From a virus, in the IMG/VR virus record IMGVR_UViG_3300030117_005127, positions 1 through 31,964 of that record: a DNA stretch of 31,964 nt. One strand, written 5' to 3'. A model generated the notes under the pieces. The model had not been told where the DNA came from. It did no database searches and saw only the letters and a program-made list of their open reading frames with translations. Of this stretch, positions 1-9,225 are shown one piece after another (within the stretch, counting starts at the first letter, position 1; the number at the start of each line of letters is the position of its first letter). The translations under genes and the position numbers were made by a program.

Positions 1-1
1 T

Positions 2-1405
2 CAAAGGCAAGTTCTTGAATTAGGGTCTAAAATCCATTACTACAATCCTAATGCTACTCCCATTTTCTCTATGTTCGGAATGAAGTCAGTGGTGACTCCA
101 GTCCCTATTTTCGAGTGGATGGAAGACGAGTATATGATTAAAAAAAGTGAGAAGTTCAATGTAACTACTTCAGATGTTGCCGATACAGCAACAGGTGGCA
201 TAAATGGTCATCACACAATTCTAATAGCTGAAAGACAAGCTCAAATGGAAATGTTTGAAGTTGGTGGCATCTACTCTGCTAGCATTGCAGGTGGTTCTGC
301 TGCTTTACAAACTGATGTAACTCATTTCATTTGTATTGCGGTTGGTAAAGATGTGAACCATGCTAGTGCAACAGATAAAATGGCTCAGTTTCTTGGAGCG
401 CATGCCCATGCTAGTCTTGATGCTTATAACGTAGAAGCCTGTGCTGATGGTTCTGATTTAATTACAGCAGACGCATCTGGTGTTTTAACATTAGAATACG
501 TCGCAAATGCTGGTCTTTTTTACGACAATGGAACTGCAACATCGTATTATGGGTATCAAACTCATAGTGCAACTAGCGGTTTTGGTGAAGTTACTTTTGC
601 TGACGCTGATTATTTTATGCGTGAAAATGGCGTAGCAGGTATTGCTGAAGGTTCTGCTGTTGGCGTAGAAACTCGTAAAAAAGTTCGTAGGTTGAAAAAC
701 TGTACGCAAATTTTTCGCGAGCCATATACAGTAACTGGAACTGCGAAAGCATCTAAACACTACGGTGGTTCAGAGCTAGCAAGATTGCAAGCTAGAAAGC
801 TAGCAAAAATCAAAGGAGATATTGAATGGGCTATCTTAACAAATGGCGCAATTTCTCTTGATGCTACTGCTGAAAACCCAAAACGTACCTTTCAAGGATT
901 TGATGTTAGTAGCACTAATGGTGCGGTAACATCTTTGAATGGTGCTAGCAATACCAATATGCAATGGACTGTAAGCTCTGGTCTTTCTAACCTAGATGGT
1001 GTTTCAGAGTATCTATTTCATGACATGGTTTCAGGTTCGATGAAAAAAACGGTATTTTGTTCTAATAAGTGGCTTGTTAAGCTTGTTGCTGCTACAAGAA
1101 GTGCAGATACTGGTTTTTACGATACTGGTGAAAAAACAGCAACTGGTCTACGAGTTCGTTCTTACATGGGTCCAGTTGGTCAGTTAGACTTTATCCCTCA
1201 TCCATACTTAAATGGCTCTTTAGAAGATTACGCTGTTGCGGTTGACCCTGCGAATTTTTCAATTCGCCCGTTGGCTGGTCGTAACATGCAACTTCGTAAA
1301 GACATTGTTAAAGATGGTCGTGATGGTCAAACTGATGAATGGCTAATGGAAGTTGGTGTTGAGATTCGTAATGAACAAACACATGCTGTCTTAAAGCTAG
1401 TCTAA
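2..1405 (+). CDS. Major capsid protein, 5' end cut by the window
   Basis: The reading frame is open from base 2, so the start lies left of the window; the methionine at 71 is internal. Just upstream of it the frame encodes a segment ending in NATPIFSMFG, typical of the N-terminal part of phage capsid proteins of the SU10/DUF5309 type, which are thought to have an HK97-like fold and form the head shell. About 467 residues are visible, a usual size for such proteins. The C-terminal part has the fold-typical mix of a long helix (near residues 235-250 counted from base 71) and a regular ending (WLMEVGVEIRNEQTHAVLKLV region). Neck and tail genes follow on the same strand. The family assignment is from pattern memory, without a profile search. 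Confidence 0.7.
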   Translation, partial: QRQVLELGSKIHYYNPNATPIFSMFGMKSVVTPVPIFEWMEDEYMIKKSEKFNVTTSDVADTATGGINGHHTILIAERQAQMEMFEVGGIYSASIAGGSAALQTDVTHFICIAVGKDVNHASATDKMAQFLGAHAHASLDAYNVEACADGSDLITADASGVLTLEYVANAGLFYDNGTATSYYGYQTHSATSGFGEVTFADADYFMRENGVAGIAEGSAVGVETRKKVRRLKNCTQIFREPYTVTGTAKASKHYGGSELARLQARKLAKIKGDIEWAILTNGAISLDATAENPKRTFQGFDVSSTNGAVTSLNGASNTNMQWTVSSGLSNLDGVSEYLFHDMVSGSMKKTVFCSNKWLVKLVAATRSADTGFYDTGEKTATGLRVRSYMGPVGQLDFIPHPYLNGSLEDYAVAVDPANFSIRPLAGRNMQLRKDIVKDGRDGQTDEWLMEVGVEIRNEQTHAVLKLV

Positions 1406-1418
1406 AACCTAATAATCG

Positions 1419-1461
1419 CTTGGGGGCGGCAGAGAGCAATGCAATCGAGACCGCCCTCAAG
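1419..1461 (+). other. Stem-loop between capsid gene and next ribosome site
   Basis: An 11-bp stem (1419-1429 with 1451-1461, one G-U pair) closes a 21-nt loop. No T run follows, so it does not look like a simple rho-independent terminator. The AGGA-type ribosome site of the next small gene begins two bases after the stem. It could protect the 3' end of the abundant capsid message, partly block read-through, or be an RNase III-type processing site; these are inferences. Confidence 0.6.
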
Positions 1462-1473
1462 ATAGGAAAAAAT

Positions 1474-1593
1474 ATGAAAGAAACAACATACGGAACGGGA
1501 GCAACAACATTTAGCGATGGTTCGTCAAGAATGACAACTACGTTAGGAAAGAAAAAATCGCGAATCCGTAAAAAACGTAAAAAGAAATACTAA
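1474..1593 (+). CDS. Small, highly basic protein after the capsid gene
   Basis: This 39-residue ORF starts with ATG 5-6 nt after a GGAAAA-type ribosome site. Its stop codon TAA shares its last base with the ATG of the next gene (TAATG), which suggests translational coupling. The first half is rich in Thr, Ser and Gly. The C-terminal 14 residues are almost all Lys and Arg (KKKSRIRKKRKKKY), which would bind nucleic acid or acidic protein surfaces. Its place between capsid and neck genes suggests a minor head component, but I recognise no family and the role is unknown. Confidence 0.6.
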   Translation: MKETTYGTGATTFSDGSSRMTTTLGKKKSRIRKKRKKKY

Positions 1594-2510
1594 TGAGATA
1601 TCAAGAAGCATACGAATTAATTGATGCAGGGGTAGTTGCAGGTGGAATTGAAATTCCTGTATCTCACAATTTAATGGAAATCTATTTTGACCAGGCTGTA
1701 AATGATATTGCTATGAGAGCAGTCCGTAAAAAGGATTTTCAATCGTTCAGCTCTAGCGGTAAAGAGTATATTTTTACTAAAAACAATTATTCAGGTCAAA
1801 TTTACAAGGTTGAGTTGGACCAAGTCGATGTTCCTTTTGTGGATGAATCTGCAATTATATCGAATGTTGAAGATGACGATGTTTCTAAAATTGGATACTA
1901 TATAAAAACAGATACTTCAACAGGTTCCATAACAGCAATTACATCAGCATCCCCAAGTGCAGTAACATCAGCCTCTCATGGATTAGAAACTGGAGATTAT
2001 GTTATTTTTAGCGAAATAAAAGGTCATTATACAACAGCAAGTAAGGTATCTCACTTAAATAGCAAAAGACTTGTGATTACTAAAGTAGACGCTAACAGTT
2101 TTTCTGTGGCAGTAGATTCTTCTAGCGGAACAACTGCGTATTCTAGCGGTGGATTTTGGCAGGAAGACACACATAAGCTATATTTAACAAAGAATCCTGA
2201 TTCTGGAGATGCACTAAAAGTTTACTATTATGCAAAACCAGAACCAAAATCCAGTATAGCTAGTAGGGTAGATTTACCCGAACAATTAATTCCAGCGGCA
2301 ATTCACAATACATTAGGTCATTTTTTAAATCTTGGAGGAAACCTTCAAGTTGGTAGCGGGCATATGGGATTAGCAAAAAAGCTGGAACAAGAATACATTG
2401 ACACTTCGCGAGCAAAAGAACCAATGCCTCATTTGGTTCCAAATCCTATGCAAGTATTTGTTACAACAAGAAATGGCTCTATTGGTAACCTAACTGGAGC
2501 AGATGATTAA
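1593..2510 (+). CDS. Neck/adaptor-like virion protein with inserted beta domain
   Basis: A 305-residue protein translated by TAATG coupling from the basic small gene. The N-terminal (1-60) and C-terminal (205-290) parts look helical and resemble head-to-tail connector (adaptor) proteins of podoviruses. Residues about 105-190 form a beta-rich insertion with the pattern SHGLETGDYVIF...NSFSVAVD...TAYSSGG, similar to the small beta modules (E1 FCCH-like) often inserted in phage adaptor and tail proteins. It probably sits under the portal. The next gene also overlaps by one base and looks like a second neck protein. Function is inferred from position and length more than from a firm family match. 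Confidence 0.55.
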   Translation: MRYQEAYELIDAGVVAGGIEIPVSHNLMEIYFDQAVNDIAMRAVRKKDFQSFSSSGKEYIFTKNNYSGQIYKVELDQVDVPFVDESAIISNVEDDDVSKIGYYIKTDTSTGSITAITSASPSAVTSASHGLETGDYVIFSEIKGHYTTASKVSHLNSKRLVITKVDANSFSVAVDSSSGTTAYSSGGFWQEDTHKLYLTKNPDSGDALKVYYYAKPEPKSSIASRVDLPEQLIPAAIHNTLGHFLNLGGNLQVGSGHMGLAKKLEQEYIDTSRAKEPMPHLVPNPMQVFVTTRNGSIGNLTGADD

Positions 2511-3163
2511 TGGCAACTTTTCAAGAAAGAATTGAAGATATAATTGGAGCTGTTACAAGTGTGGGTTCTGATGATGCGTCTGCAAATCAGCAAGCTATAC
2601 AAGATGCGTTGCAGGATACAGCAAAAGATATTATAAATAAAGTTCAACCAAACATATTTATTCAATTTGCTACAAAATCATCTAATGTTGAATCTAATCC
2701 TATTGCTAGTAATTTAGAAAATTCAAGAATAGTTTTAGTAGAAAGAAAAGAAGACGACGATACCTCAAACCTGTTTTTGTCTTGTGTTTTTATTGATGCC
2801 TCTTTACATGGGAAAATACAAAATCCACATAGTATTTTTTATGCTACAGACGAAGCTCCTAGATGGACATTTGAGAATAACGATGTTTATGTGCATCCAA
2901 AACCATCTTCTAATAATCCAGCAAGATATTATGTAATGGAAAATCCAACAATAGAACACGGCGATAGTGCTGTTGCTAAGTTCCCTGACGAGCTAGAACA
3001 TGCCTTAGTTTTAGGTGCTAGCTCAAGATTAAAATTTAGAGCAATAACGTTTTACAACGAGGATGAAGACCCAGAATTAGTGACACTTCATCGCGCTCAA
3101 TATCAGGAGTTGCTTACAGAATACAACAATGCGCTAGCTCCATTTCTAGCTCGTGGTCAATAA
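2510..3163 (+). CDS. Second neck/adaptor-like virion protein
   Basis: This 217-residue protein starts with the ATG of a TAATG overlap and ends in another one. It has a helical N-terminus (ATFQERIEDIIGAVTS), a beta-rich middle and a helical C-terminal region with PDELEHALVLGASSRLKF, the kind of layout seen in phage head-closure or gatekeeper proteins that cap the portal exit. It lies between the first adaptor-like gene and the nozzle-like gene, the usual place for such a protein. I do not recognise a named family, so the role is an inference from gene order. Confidence 0.5.
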   Translation: MATFQERIEDIIGAVTSVGSDDASANQQAIQDALQDTAKDIINKVQPNIFIQFATKSSNVESNPIASNLENSRIVLVERKEDDDTSNLFLSCVFIDASLHGKIQNPHSIFYATDEAPRWTFENNDVYVHPKPSSNNPARYYVMENPTIEHGDSAVAKFPDELEHALVLGASSRLKFRAITFYNEDEDPELVTLHRAQYQELLTEYNNALAPFLARGQ

Positions 3164-6100
3164 TGGCAAAGCAGACCTATGTTATTAAAAATTTTCATGG
3201 TGGTTTAAATTCTAACGCCGACCCTAGAGATATAGCCCAAGAAGAAGCGTCAGATATAAAAGCTGGCATTACCAACCTTGGTAAGTTAACAACTTTAGGA
3301 CAGTTTGATACTGGGACCACCACAGGCTCAAATACAACAGGGGACATAGTAAATAAGTATGGGCTATTTGTAATGAGTAGCGATACGAAAATAGACAATA
3401 GCGCTGGTTCTGAAACTTTAATATTTTTATATGACCAGGGAACAAACATTGATGTTTTAGATAGCTCTGGTTGGAATGCAAGTGAAATAACAGTAGCAAG
3501 TAGTTCTAAGCCTGTGTTTTTTTCTGCTGATGGTATATTAAGAGTTGGAGATAAAAACTTAAACTCTCTTGGAAGATGGTATGGGTATATTAATCGAACT
3601 GCATTTTCTTCACTAGGTTCTTCAGAAGCGATAAACGATTGGGTAGATACAAACGCATATCCAGCGACTCCAAGTGCTGGAAATTGTTTAATTAGCACTC
3701 CAAATAAAGCATCTGATAGCACTGGTCCAAATTCAAATATAGCACAATATATAGGCGCAATTGGAAGCGGTTTAATTGACAATAATGCAGTAAATCTACG
3801 AGTTGGAGTTGCAGGGGTAACGTCAGTAAAAACAGATGGAACTGCAATTAACGCCAGTCATGATTCTGCAAAAGTTCCAAATGAATCCGATAACTTAATG
3901 GACGATTACAGAAAATATACGGGTGGTAGTAGCGGAGTTTACGCAAATGCTGAAGATGTGTATCCATTGTTTTTAAATAACAATATTATAATGGGCGGAA
4001 AAGAGGGTTTTAATGCTCGTAACGGAGCATCAAACGAAATTAAAGATGACGGTTCAGTTGCTAATTTAAATTATACAATTAATGATAAAAAATCAGTTGC
4101 TGTTGGTGTGTATTTTTGGCAAGAAGAATTAGATAGGGTAAATGTTGTTACTGTAAAACTAGGTGGAGATTCAAGCAATTACAGAGAATGGCAAGTTCCT
4201 GTATCTAAGCTAGCAGTGGGTTGGAATATTCTTGTTTGCGAACAAGGATTGCAAACTTCTGAAACAGGCGCACCTCCAGCTTATGGAGATAGCCATGATT
4301 ATTATAGCATTACAGTAACCCAAATTAATGCAACAAATGGAAACGCAAATACAGATGTTCCAAAGTTCTATATTAGTGGTCCAGTATTAATTGAAAATAC
4401 TGGTAGCATAGGTTATACAGAAGGTACATATTCATTTTATTATACCTGGTTATTTGACGATGAAAAACAAGAATCTATGCCATTTAAATTTCAAGACACA
4501 GACTCAAGTGACAGTTATGCAAAAGAATTAAATCAAGTTACAATTGTTGGCTCTACTCTTCTTTTAAATTTTGACATATATATAAATGCTAAGCCAAGCG
4601 GTACATATGGATTAGATAAAAGAATTATAGGTTCTCGCGTTTATTATAAAAAAACAGATGATGATAATTATTACTTAATTGGAGAATCTAATTTTATTGA
4701 TAAAGGTTTTAAGTTTTTTCCTGAGGCAGAAACATACGATTATAGTTTTATTGATGTAACAGACACAACAACTAATCTTGCCAATGCGGTTGCTATTACT
4801 GGAATAACTCCTGAAAGGGCAAATGTGGTTGATACTTGGAAAAGTTTAAATGGGTTTTATCAAAAAGTTGATACTTTGCAAGCATCTTGGAAAACAGGAA
4901 CCGTTCAGGGAAGAAGAGCGTATGTTGGAAACGTTAAGCAAGACAACGTTACTTATCCAGATAGAATGTTAAAAAGCATGGTTAATCGCTTTGATACATT
5001 TCCAAATAAAGACAGTATTGTTGATGTTGCGGTGCGAGACGGAGAAAATATTGTTAAACTGGAATCATTTGCGGACAGAATATTGCAATTTAAAGAAAAA
5101 ACACTGTATGTGATTAACGTTGCTCAAGGTTCTGAGTTTCTAGAAAATATTTATCCATATAATGGAATTGCAAATGAATATCATAGTATAAAAACAGATA
5201 AAGGAATTGCATTTTTTAATGAATATGGTGCGTATTTATTTACAGGAAACCAGGTAGTTAATTTATTAGAAAAAAATGGAAGAACAGTTATTAGCGAAGA
5301 TACATGGAGAACCTTTATTACTAACAGCGGAATAGAGGACTCTTCTATTGGATATGCTCCTAAAAAACATCAAATTGTATTTTTAAACTACGATGGAATA
5401 ATATACGTTTATAATTTAAAATTAGGCTCGTGGATTTTTACGGGAAATACGTTAAATGCATATAGAGATTATGATGCTAGAAAAATTACTAGGCTAGCAG
5501 TAGATGGAGACAACAATATGTTTTTTATTGGTGGCACAAACTCTACTGTCTATAAATACAGCCATTTACCGTCTACTACTCATGATTTTACATATATTAC
5601 AAAAGATATTGACTTTGGTGACCCTTCAATTAGAAAAAAAATATACAAAGTATATATAACTTATAGAACGGCTGCAAATGAACTTCCTAATATAGTTTGT
5701 ACTTTTGATGTAAATGGAGAAACAGCATATGATAAAACATTTAAAGACGGAACTAATTATTCTACTTTTTTATCAGATTACAAATCGCTTTTGCCGTCTG
5801 CAAATTGGACAACAGCGGTTTTAAAACCAACAACTAGCTCTGAGGCAAATAATATTTATTCATTTGCTTTAAAATTAAATATTAACTCTAATGTTCGCGC
5901 CAATACGGCTCAAGGGGCTGATGATGCAACTCATATTACACTAGACTCAGGTGCTTCTTCAGTCGATGATTATTATAATAATATGCAAATTACAATATGG
6001 AGCGGAAATGGATTGGGTGAAACAACAAGAATACATGATTATGTAGGTAGTTCTAAGGTAGCAACTGTAACACCTGCATGGAGTACAACCCCAAACAGTT

Positions 6101-6186
6101 CTTCTAAATTTATTATTGGCTTAGTTCCGTCCTCTTTTGAGATAAACGACATTACTATTGTCTATAGAGCAAAAAGTGTGAAATAA
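3163..6186 (+). CDS. Large tail nozzle-like (tubular protein B-like) structural protein
   Basis: At 1007 residues this is the largest of the neck/tail genes before the ejection genes. The N-terminus has the pattern FHGGLNSNADPRDIAQEEA followed by GKLTTLG, which recalls the start of podovirus nozzle/tubular-B proteins, where the chain enters a beta-propeller. Most of the length is beta-rich with propeller-like repeats (for example RILQFKEKTLYVIN, AFFNEYGAYLFTG, IVFLNYDGIIYVYN, NMFFIGGTNSTVYKY at about residues 635-800). The C-terminal 150 residues look like a separate beta domain. It would form the distal tail tube through which DNA leaves. Coupled by TAATG overlaps on both sides. The family call is moderate. 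Confidence 0.55.
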   Translation: MAKQTYVIKNFHGGLNSNADPRDIAQEEASDIKAGITNLGKLTTLGQFDTGTTTGSNTTGDIVNKYGLFVMSSDTKIDNSAGSETLIFLYDQGTNIDVLDSSGWNASEITVASSSKPVFFSADGILRVGDKNLNSLGRWYGYINRTAFSSLGSSEAINDWVDTNAYPATPSAGNCLISTPNKASDSTGPNSNIAQYIGAIGSGLIDNNAVNLRVGVAGVTSVKTDGTAINASHDSAKVPNESDNLMDDYRKYTGGSSGVYANAEDVYPLFLNNNIIMGGKEGFNARNGASNEIKDDGSVANLNYTINDKKSVAVGVYFWQEELDRVNVVTVKLGGDSSNYREWQVPVSKLAVGWNILVCEQGLQTSETGAPPAYGDSHDYYSITVTQINATNGNANTDVPKFYISGPVLIENTGSIGYTEGTYSFYYTWLFDDEKQESMPFKFQDTDSSDSYAKELNQVTIVGSTLLLNFDIYINAKPSGTYGLDKRIIGSRVYYKKTDDDNYYLIGESNFIDKGFKFFPEAETYDYSFIDVTDTTTNLANAVAITGITPERANVVDTWKSLNGFYQKVDTLQASWKTGTVQGRRAYVGNVKQDNVTYPDRMLKSMVNRFDTFPNKDSIVDVAVRDGENIVKLESFADRILQFKEKTLYVINVAQGSEFLENIYPYNGIANEYHSIKTDKGIAFFNEYGAYLFTGNQVVNLLEKNGRTVISEDTWRTFITNSGIEDSSIGYAPKKHQIVFLNYDGIIYVYNLKLGSWIFTGNTLNAYRDYDARKITRLAVDGDNNMFFIGGTNSTVYKYSHLPSTTHDFTYITKDIDFGDPSIRKKIYKVYITYRTAANELPNIVCTFDVNGETAYDKTFKDGTNYSTFLSDYKSLLPSANWTTAVLKPTTSSEANNIYSFALKLNINSNVRANTAQGADDATHITLDSGASSVDDYYNNMQITIWSGNGLGETTRIHDYVGSSKVATVTPAWSTTPNSSSKFIIGLVPSSFEINDITIVYRAKSVK

Positions 6187-7592
6187 TGGCATTTACAAGG
6201 CAAGAAAGAACACTTAGCGGTAGAAAATCAAATCTACCTTTAATTAGAAAAGGAATACCAGACTCTAGGGAAGGATTTCATGGTGATATTGCATTTATAG
6301 AGCTAGATGGAATTGGTATTGTTCAATATGTAAAAATTGAAAACAACTGGAAAAGAGTAGGATTTCAGGAAACATCTGCAACAACACAAGCAGAAGTAAT
6401 TTCAAATGAAATAAAAGAAAAAGAAGATACATTAAGTGATTCTGATTTTATTCATAGTGACGGCTCTGTTCCCTTTACTGGTAATCAATCGCATGGCGGA
6501 AATAATATTACAAACGTTGGTTCGTTAGACGTAGATGGAGCCACAACGTTAGACCAAGTAACAATAGACACTACAGATGGAGATTTTTTAGTAAGCGGTG
6601 GAAACGATATTAATTTAACAACAACTGCGAACTGTGATTGGAATACCGCTACTCTTGATTGGGATAATTCTTCTACATTTAATCTTACTTCGCTTGGCGA
6701 TTCTATTATTAATGCAACGGGAGTTGAAGCAGCACCAAAAACAATTACAATTCAAGGCGGAGATTCTGGATTTAGTGGAAGTGCATTTGGATATTCAAAA
6801 ATGCTTGCTTACAATAAAATTAGCGAAGATGGCAGTATTGCAGATAATTTTGATACAAATGGAATAGAAATAAAAGCAGACGCTGGCAATACAAGTGCTA
6901 AGCATAATAATATTTTAATTCAACAATACAATACACATTCAAAAGGCAGTGGTTATGGTGTAATGATAAAAAGTTCCAATGGTATTTATATTGATTCTGT
7001 AAACAACAATCAATCTCAAAATACTGCAATTATAATGCAAGCAACTGGAACTATAGACATTGGTTTAAGTACCTCTTCGGCGTTGTCTCCGAATACAAAT
7101 CAAGCAAGGACTAAAATACATGGTGTATCTGAGGTAGAAACTTTATATAGACCAGCCTCTGACGGAACCGCTCATACAGATAATCATTATCCAATAAACA
7201 CAGCTACACATTCAGTAAAATTTGACCATATAGATACGTTTAAATTATTAAGAGCAACAACATATTTAGCTAGCAACACATCTCTTTCTAATTCTTCGTC
7301 TATGACTATAGTCCATCAAGATAATGACGATAATTCACTAGGTACTGTTTGGATGGTTACTGTTTATTGGAAACATTCAACCTCAAAGAAAAATTTACAA
7401 GTTTTTTGGGTTTATTTTACTTCTTCAAGTTCTTACAATATAGTAAAGGTTGTTGAAGATTTGAATGGTAGCACTACAGCAGGTGTTTTATCTTGGACTT
7501 CTGGAGGTGGAATTGTTTGGACAAATCAAGATACTCAAAATGCAAGGGTGCATGCCTCTGCATTAAAAATACAAGGTAGTAACGATTTTTAA
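6186..7592 (+). CDS. Fibre- or appendage-like virion protein
   Basis: This 468-residue protein begins in a TAATG overlap. Residues 1-70 form a compact anchor-like part; then come Asn/Thr/Ser/Gly-rich segments (NITNVGSLDVDGATTLDQVTID, then DINLTTT) with the alternating pattern of beta-helix or beta-prism fibre shafts found in many marine phage fibres. The last ~140 residues form a different beta domain ending in IQGSNDF. Its place after the nozzle suggests a tail fibre or a peripheral tail protein. It shares style, but no obvious long identity, with the fibre at 15848. Receptor unknown. Confidence 0.5.
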   Translation: MAFTRQERTLSGRKSNLPLIRKGIPDSREGFHGDIAFIELDGIGIVQYVKIENNWKRVGFQETSATTQAEVISNEIKEKEDTLSDSDFIHSDGSVPFTGNQSHGGNNITNVGSLDVDGATTLDQVTIDTTDGDFLVSGGNDINLTTTANCDWNTATLDWDNSSTFNLTSLGDSIINATGVEAAPKTITIQGGDSGFSGSAFGYSKMLAYNKISEDGSIADNFDTNGIEIKADAGNTSAKHNNILIQQYNTHSKGSGYGVMIKSSNGIYIDSVNNNQSQNTAIIMQATGTIDIGLSTSSALSPNTNQARTKIHGVSEVETLYRPASDGTAHTDNHYPINTATHSVKFDHIDTFKLLRATTYLASNTSLSNSSSMTIVHQDNDDNSLGTVWMVTVYWKHSTSKKNLQVFWVYFTSSSSYNIVKVVEDLNGSTTAGVLSWTSGGGIVWTNQDTQNARVHASALKIQGSNDF

Positions 7593-7605
7593 ATAAGGAA
7601 TTATT

Positions 7606-8616
7606 ATGGCAACAGCAACAAATCAAGACATATTACAAGCATACCAACAAAGTGTTGGTGCTGGTGAAGGTCAGGTTAATACTCAGTTATTAATACAAGC
7701 CTTAAGAGATAGGCAAAGAAAAGCAGTAGAGGAAGACGCAATGAAAGCAGAACGCTGGAAATCTGGTGGAAAATTAGGTTTAAATGCTTTAAAAGCCAGA
7801 AGAGATTTTTTGTTAGCAAAAAGAGCAAATCCTGATTTAAAATTTACACAGTTTATGTCTGACCCTCAAAGTGCGGGTAAATATATGGAGCAAGGTTCAA
7901 ATCTTATAGCGTCAGGTAAGGAACAACCAATAGGGCTAAGAGAAACATTTGGGCTTCAAGGTTTAAAGTTTAAAGATGATTCTGGAACAGTTAATATTCC
8001 AAAAAATTTTGGAAAATCTTCTAGTTCACCGTTTGGTAAGAAAGACGCATATAATTCTATGGGTCTAACAACACCTTCACCAAGTTTATCTTCTCCTAAA
8101 TCTCCTGAGGTTTCTCAACAGTTTTTAGATGCTACTTCTGGAGAGGGATTGCAAAATACTCTTTTATCGAAACCAGATAATATAATGCAACAAGCTGCAA
8201 AAGGTATTTCACCAAGCACTTTGCCTTCAAATGAGCTAATGCAAGATACAAATCCACTAATTCAAGGAAGCAAGGCAAATCCAATTATGTTTCCTCCACT
8301 AGATGCAGTAACAAGCACGGCAAATAATATATCTCCAATTCAAGGACCTATGGGAGATATGATACAAAAAGTTCCTGTTAACGACCCTTTGGCTGGAGCT
8401 AGCACAGTAAAACAAGGTCTAGGTCAAAAAGCATTAGGTAGCGTTGGTGGAATTTTACAAACATTAAAAGGCGCAAAAGGAATGGCTAAAGAAGGTGCAA
8501 ATATAGGAAATGTATCTCAAAGTCTTGGCGGAATGGCAACATTAGCAGGTTTGGGACCAATAGGTCTTGGTTTAGGCTTAATGGGTGGAATTGCATCATT
8601 AAGGAGAAGAAAATAG
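7606..8616 (+). CDS. Internal virion (DNA-ejection-like) protein with hydrophobic C-terminus
   Basis: A 336-residue protein preceded by AAGGA at a normal distance. The N-terminal 60 residues are Gln-rich and helical, the middle is low-complexity and rich in Ser, Pro and Asn. The C-terminus is a Gly/Leu-rich hydrophobic stretch (about residues 311-331) closed by Arg-Arg-Arg-Lys, which could insert in a membrane. It is the first of four consecutive genes between appendage and fibre, the usual place of ejection (core) proteins in podoviruses. No specific family recognised. Confidence 0.5.
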   Translation: MATATNQDILQAYQQSVGAGEGQVNTQLLIQALRDRQRKAVEEDAMKAERWKSGGKLGLNALKARRDFLLAKRANPDLKFTQFMSDPQSAGKYMEQGSNLIASGKEQPIGLRETFGLQGLKFKDDSGTVNIPKNFGKSSSSPFGKKDAYNSMGLTTPSPSLSSPKSPEVSQQFLDATSGEGLQNTLLSKPDNIMQQAAKGISPSTLPSNELMQDTNPLIQGSKANPIMFPPLDAVTSTANNISPIQGPMGDMIQKVPVNDPLAGASTVKQGLGQKALGSVGGILQTLKGAKGMAKEGANIGNVSQSLGGMATLAGLGPIGLGLGLMGGIASLRRRK

Positions 8617-8625
8617 GAGTTTATT

Positions 8626-9216
8626 ATGGCAAGTAAATGGCATCCAGCAGCAGGCGATTGGGGAATTTTTGGTTCTACAGAAGGAGCAGACCAAGCTAGA
8701 AAAGCTAGGACTGCAATACAGCAACAAATGCAAGACATTCAAGGTAGAAGAGAAGGTTTAACAGAATATTTTGAAGGACTACGAGGATTTAATCAGCGAG
8801 AAAATGAACTTACTGAGGCACTTAGAGAAACAGAACTAGCACAAGGAAGGACTGCAAAAGCAGGAAGCCGACAAGGTTATTTATCAAGTTTAGAGAACTT
8901 TTTAACAAGTTCTTATAATATTGGCTCTGAATCTGATGCTAGAGTTAGTAGAGCTAATTTAGCAACAGTAAACAATCCTCAAGAGATGTTTGCTTTACAG
9001 CAAAGAAGAAGAGCGGTAGAACAAACAGCAGACGCACAAAGGATAAAAGATGAATCTATGGGGCAAAATCTAACTGCTAGCGATTTAGCTTTTAGGCAAA
9101 AACAAATAGGTCAAGAAAGAGCGGACTTACAATTAGGAATGGAAGAAACAAGGTCACAGCAACAGTTATCAGACCAATTGTTTCAATTACGAGAAGCTCT
9201 TAATCAATATTCATAG
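8626..9216 (+). CDS. Helical coiled-coil internal virion protein
   Basis: This 196-residue protein has a TAGGAG ribosome site 7 nt before its ATG. After a short N-terminus with GDWGIFG it is almost wholly helical, very rich in Gln, Glu, Arg and Ala (about residues 20-80 and 120-190), with long predicted coiled coils. Such Ala/Gln-rich helical proteins are typical of the ejection proteins that line the head core or form a conduit across the cell envelope. Its neighbours support this. No named family recognised. Confidence 0.5.
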   Translation: MASKWHPAAGDWGIFGSTEGADQARKARTAIQQQMQDIQGRREGLTEYFEGLRGFNQRENELTEALRETELAQGRTAKAGSRQGYLSSLENFLTSSYNIGSESDARVSRANLATVNNPQEMFALQQRRRAVEQTADAQRIKDESMGQNLTASDLAFRQKQIGQERADLQLGMEETRSQQQLSDQLFQLREALNQYS

Positions 9217-9225
9217 AGGTATATA

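Noticed and set aside
3195-3782. 195-residue minus-strand ORF
   Set aside because: It lies wholly within the plus-strand nozzle-like gene, has no ribosome site pattern or recognisable motif, and mirrors the codon structure of that gene.
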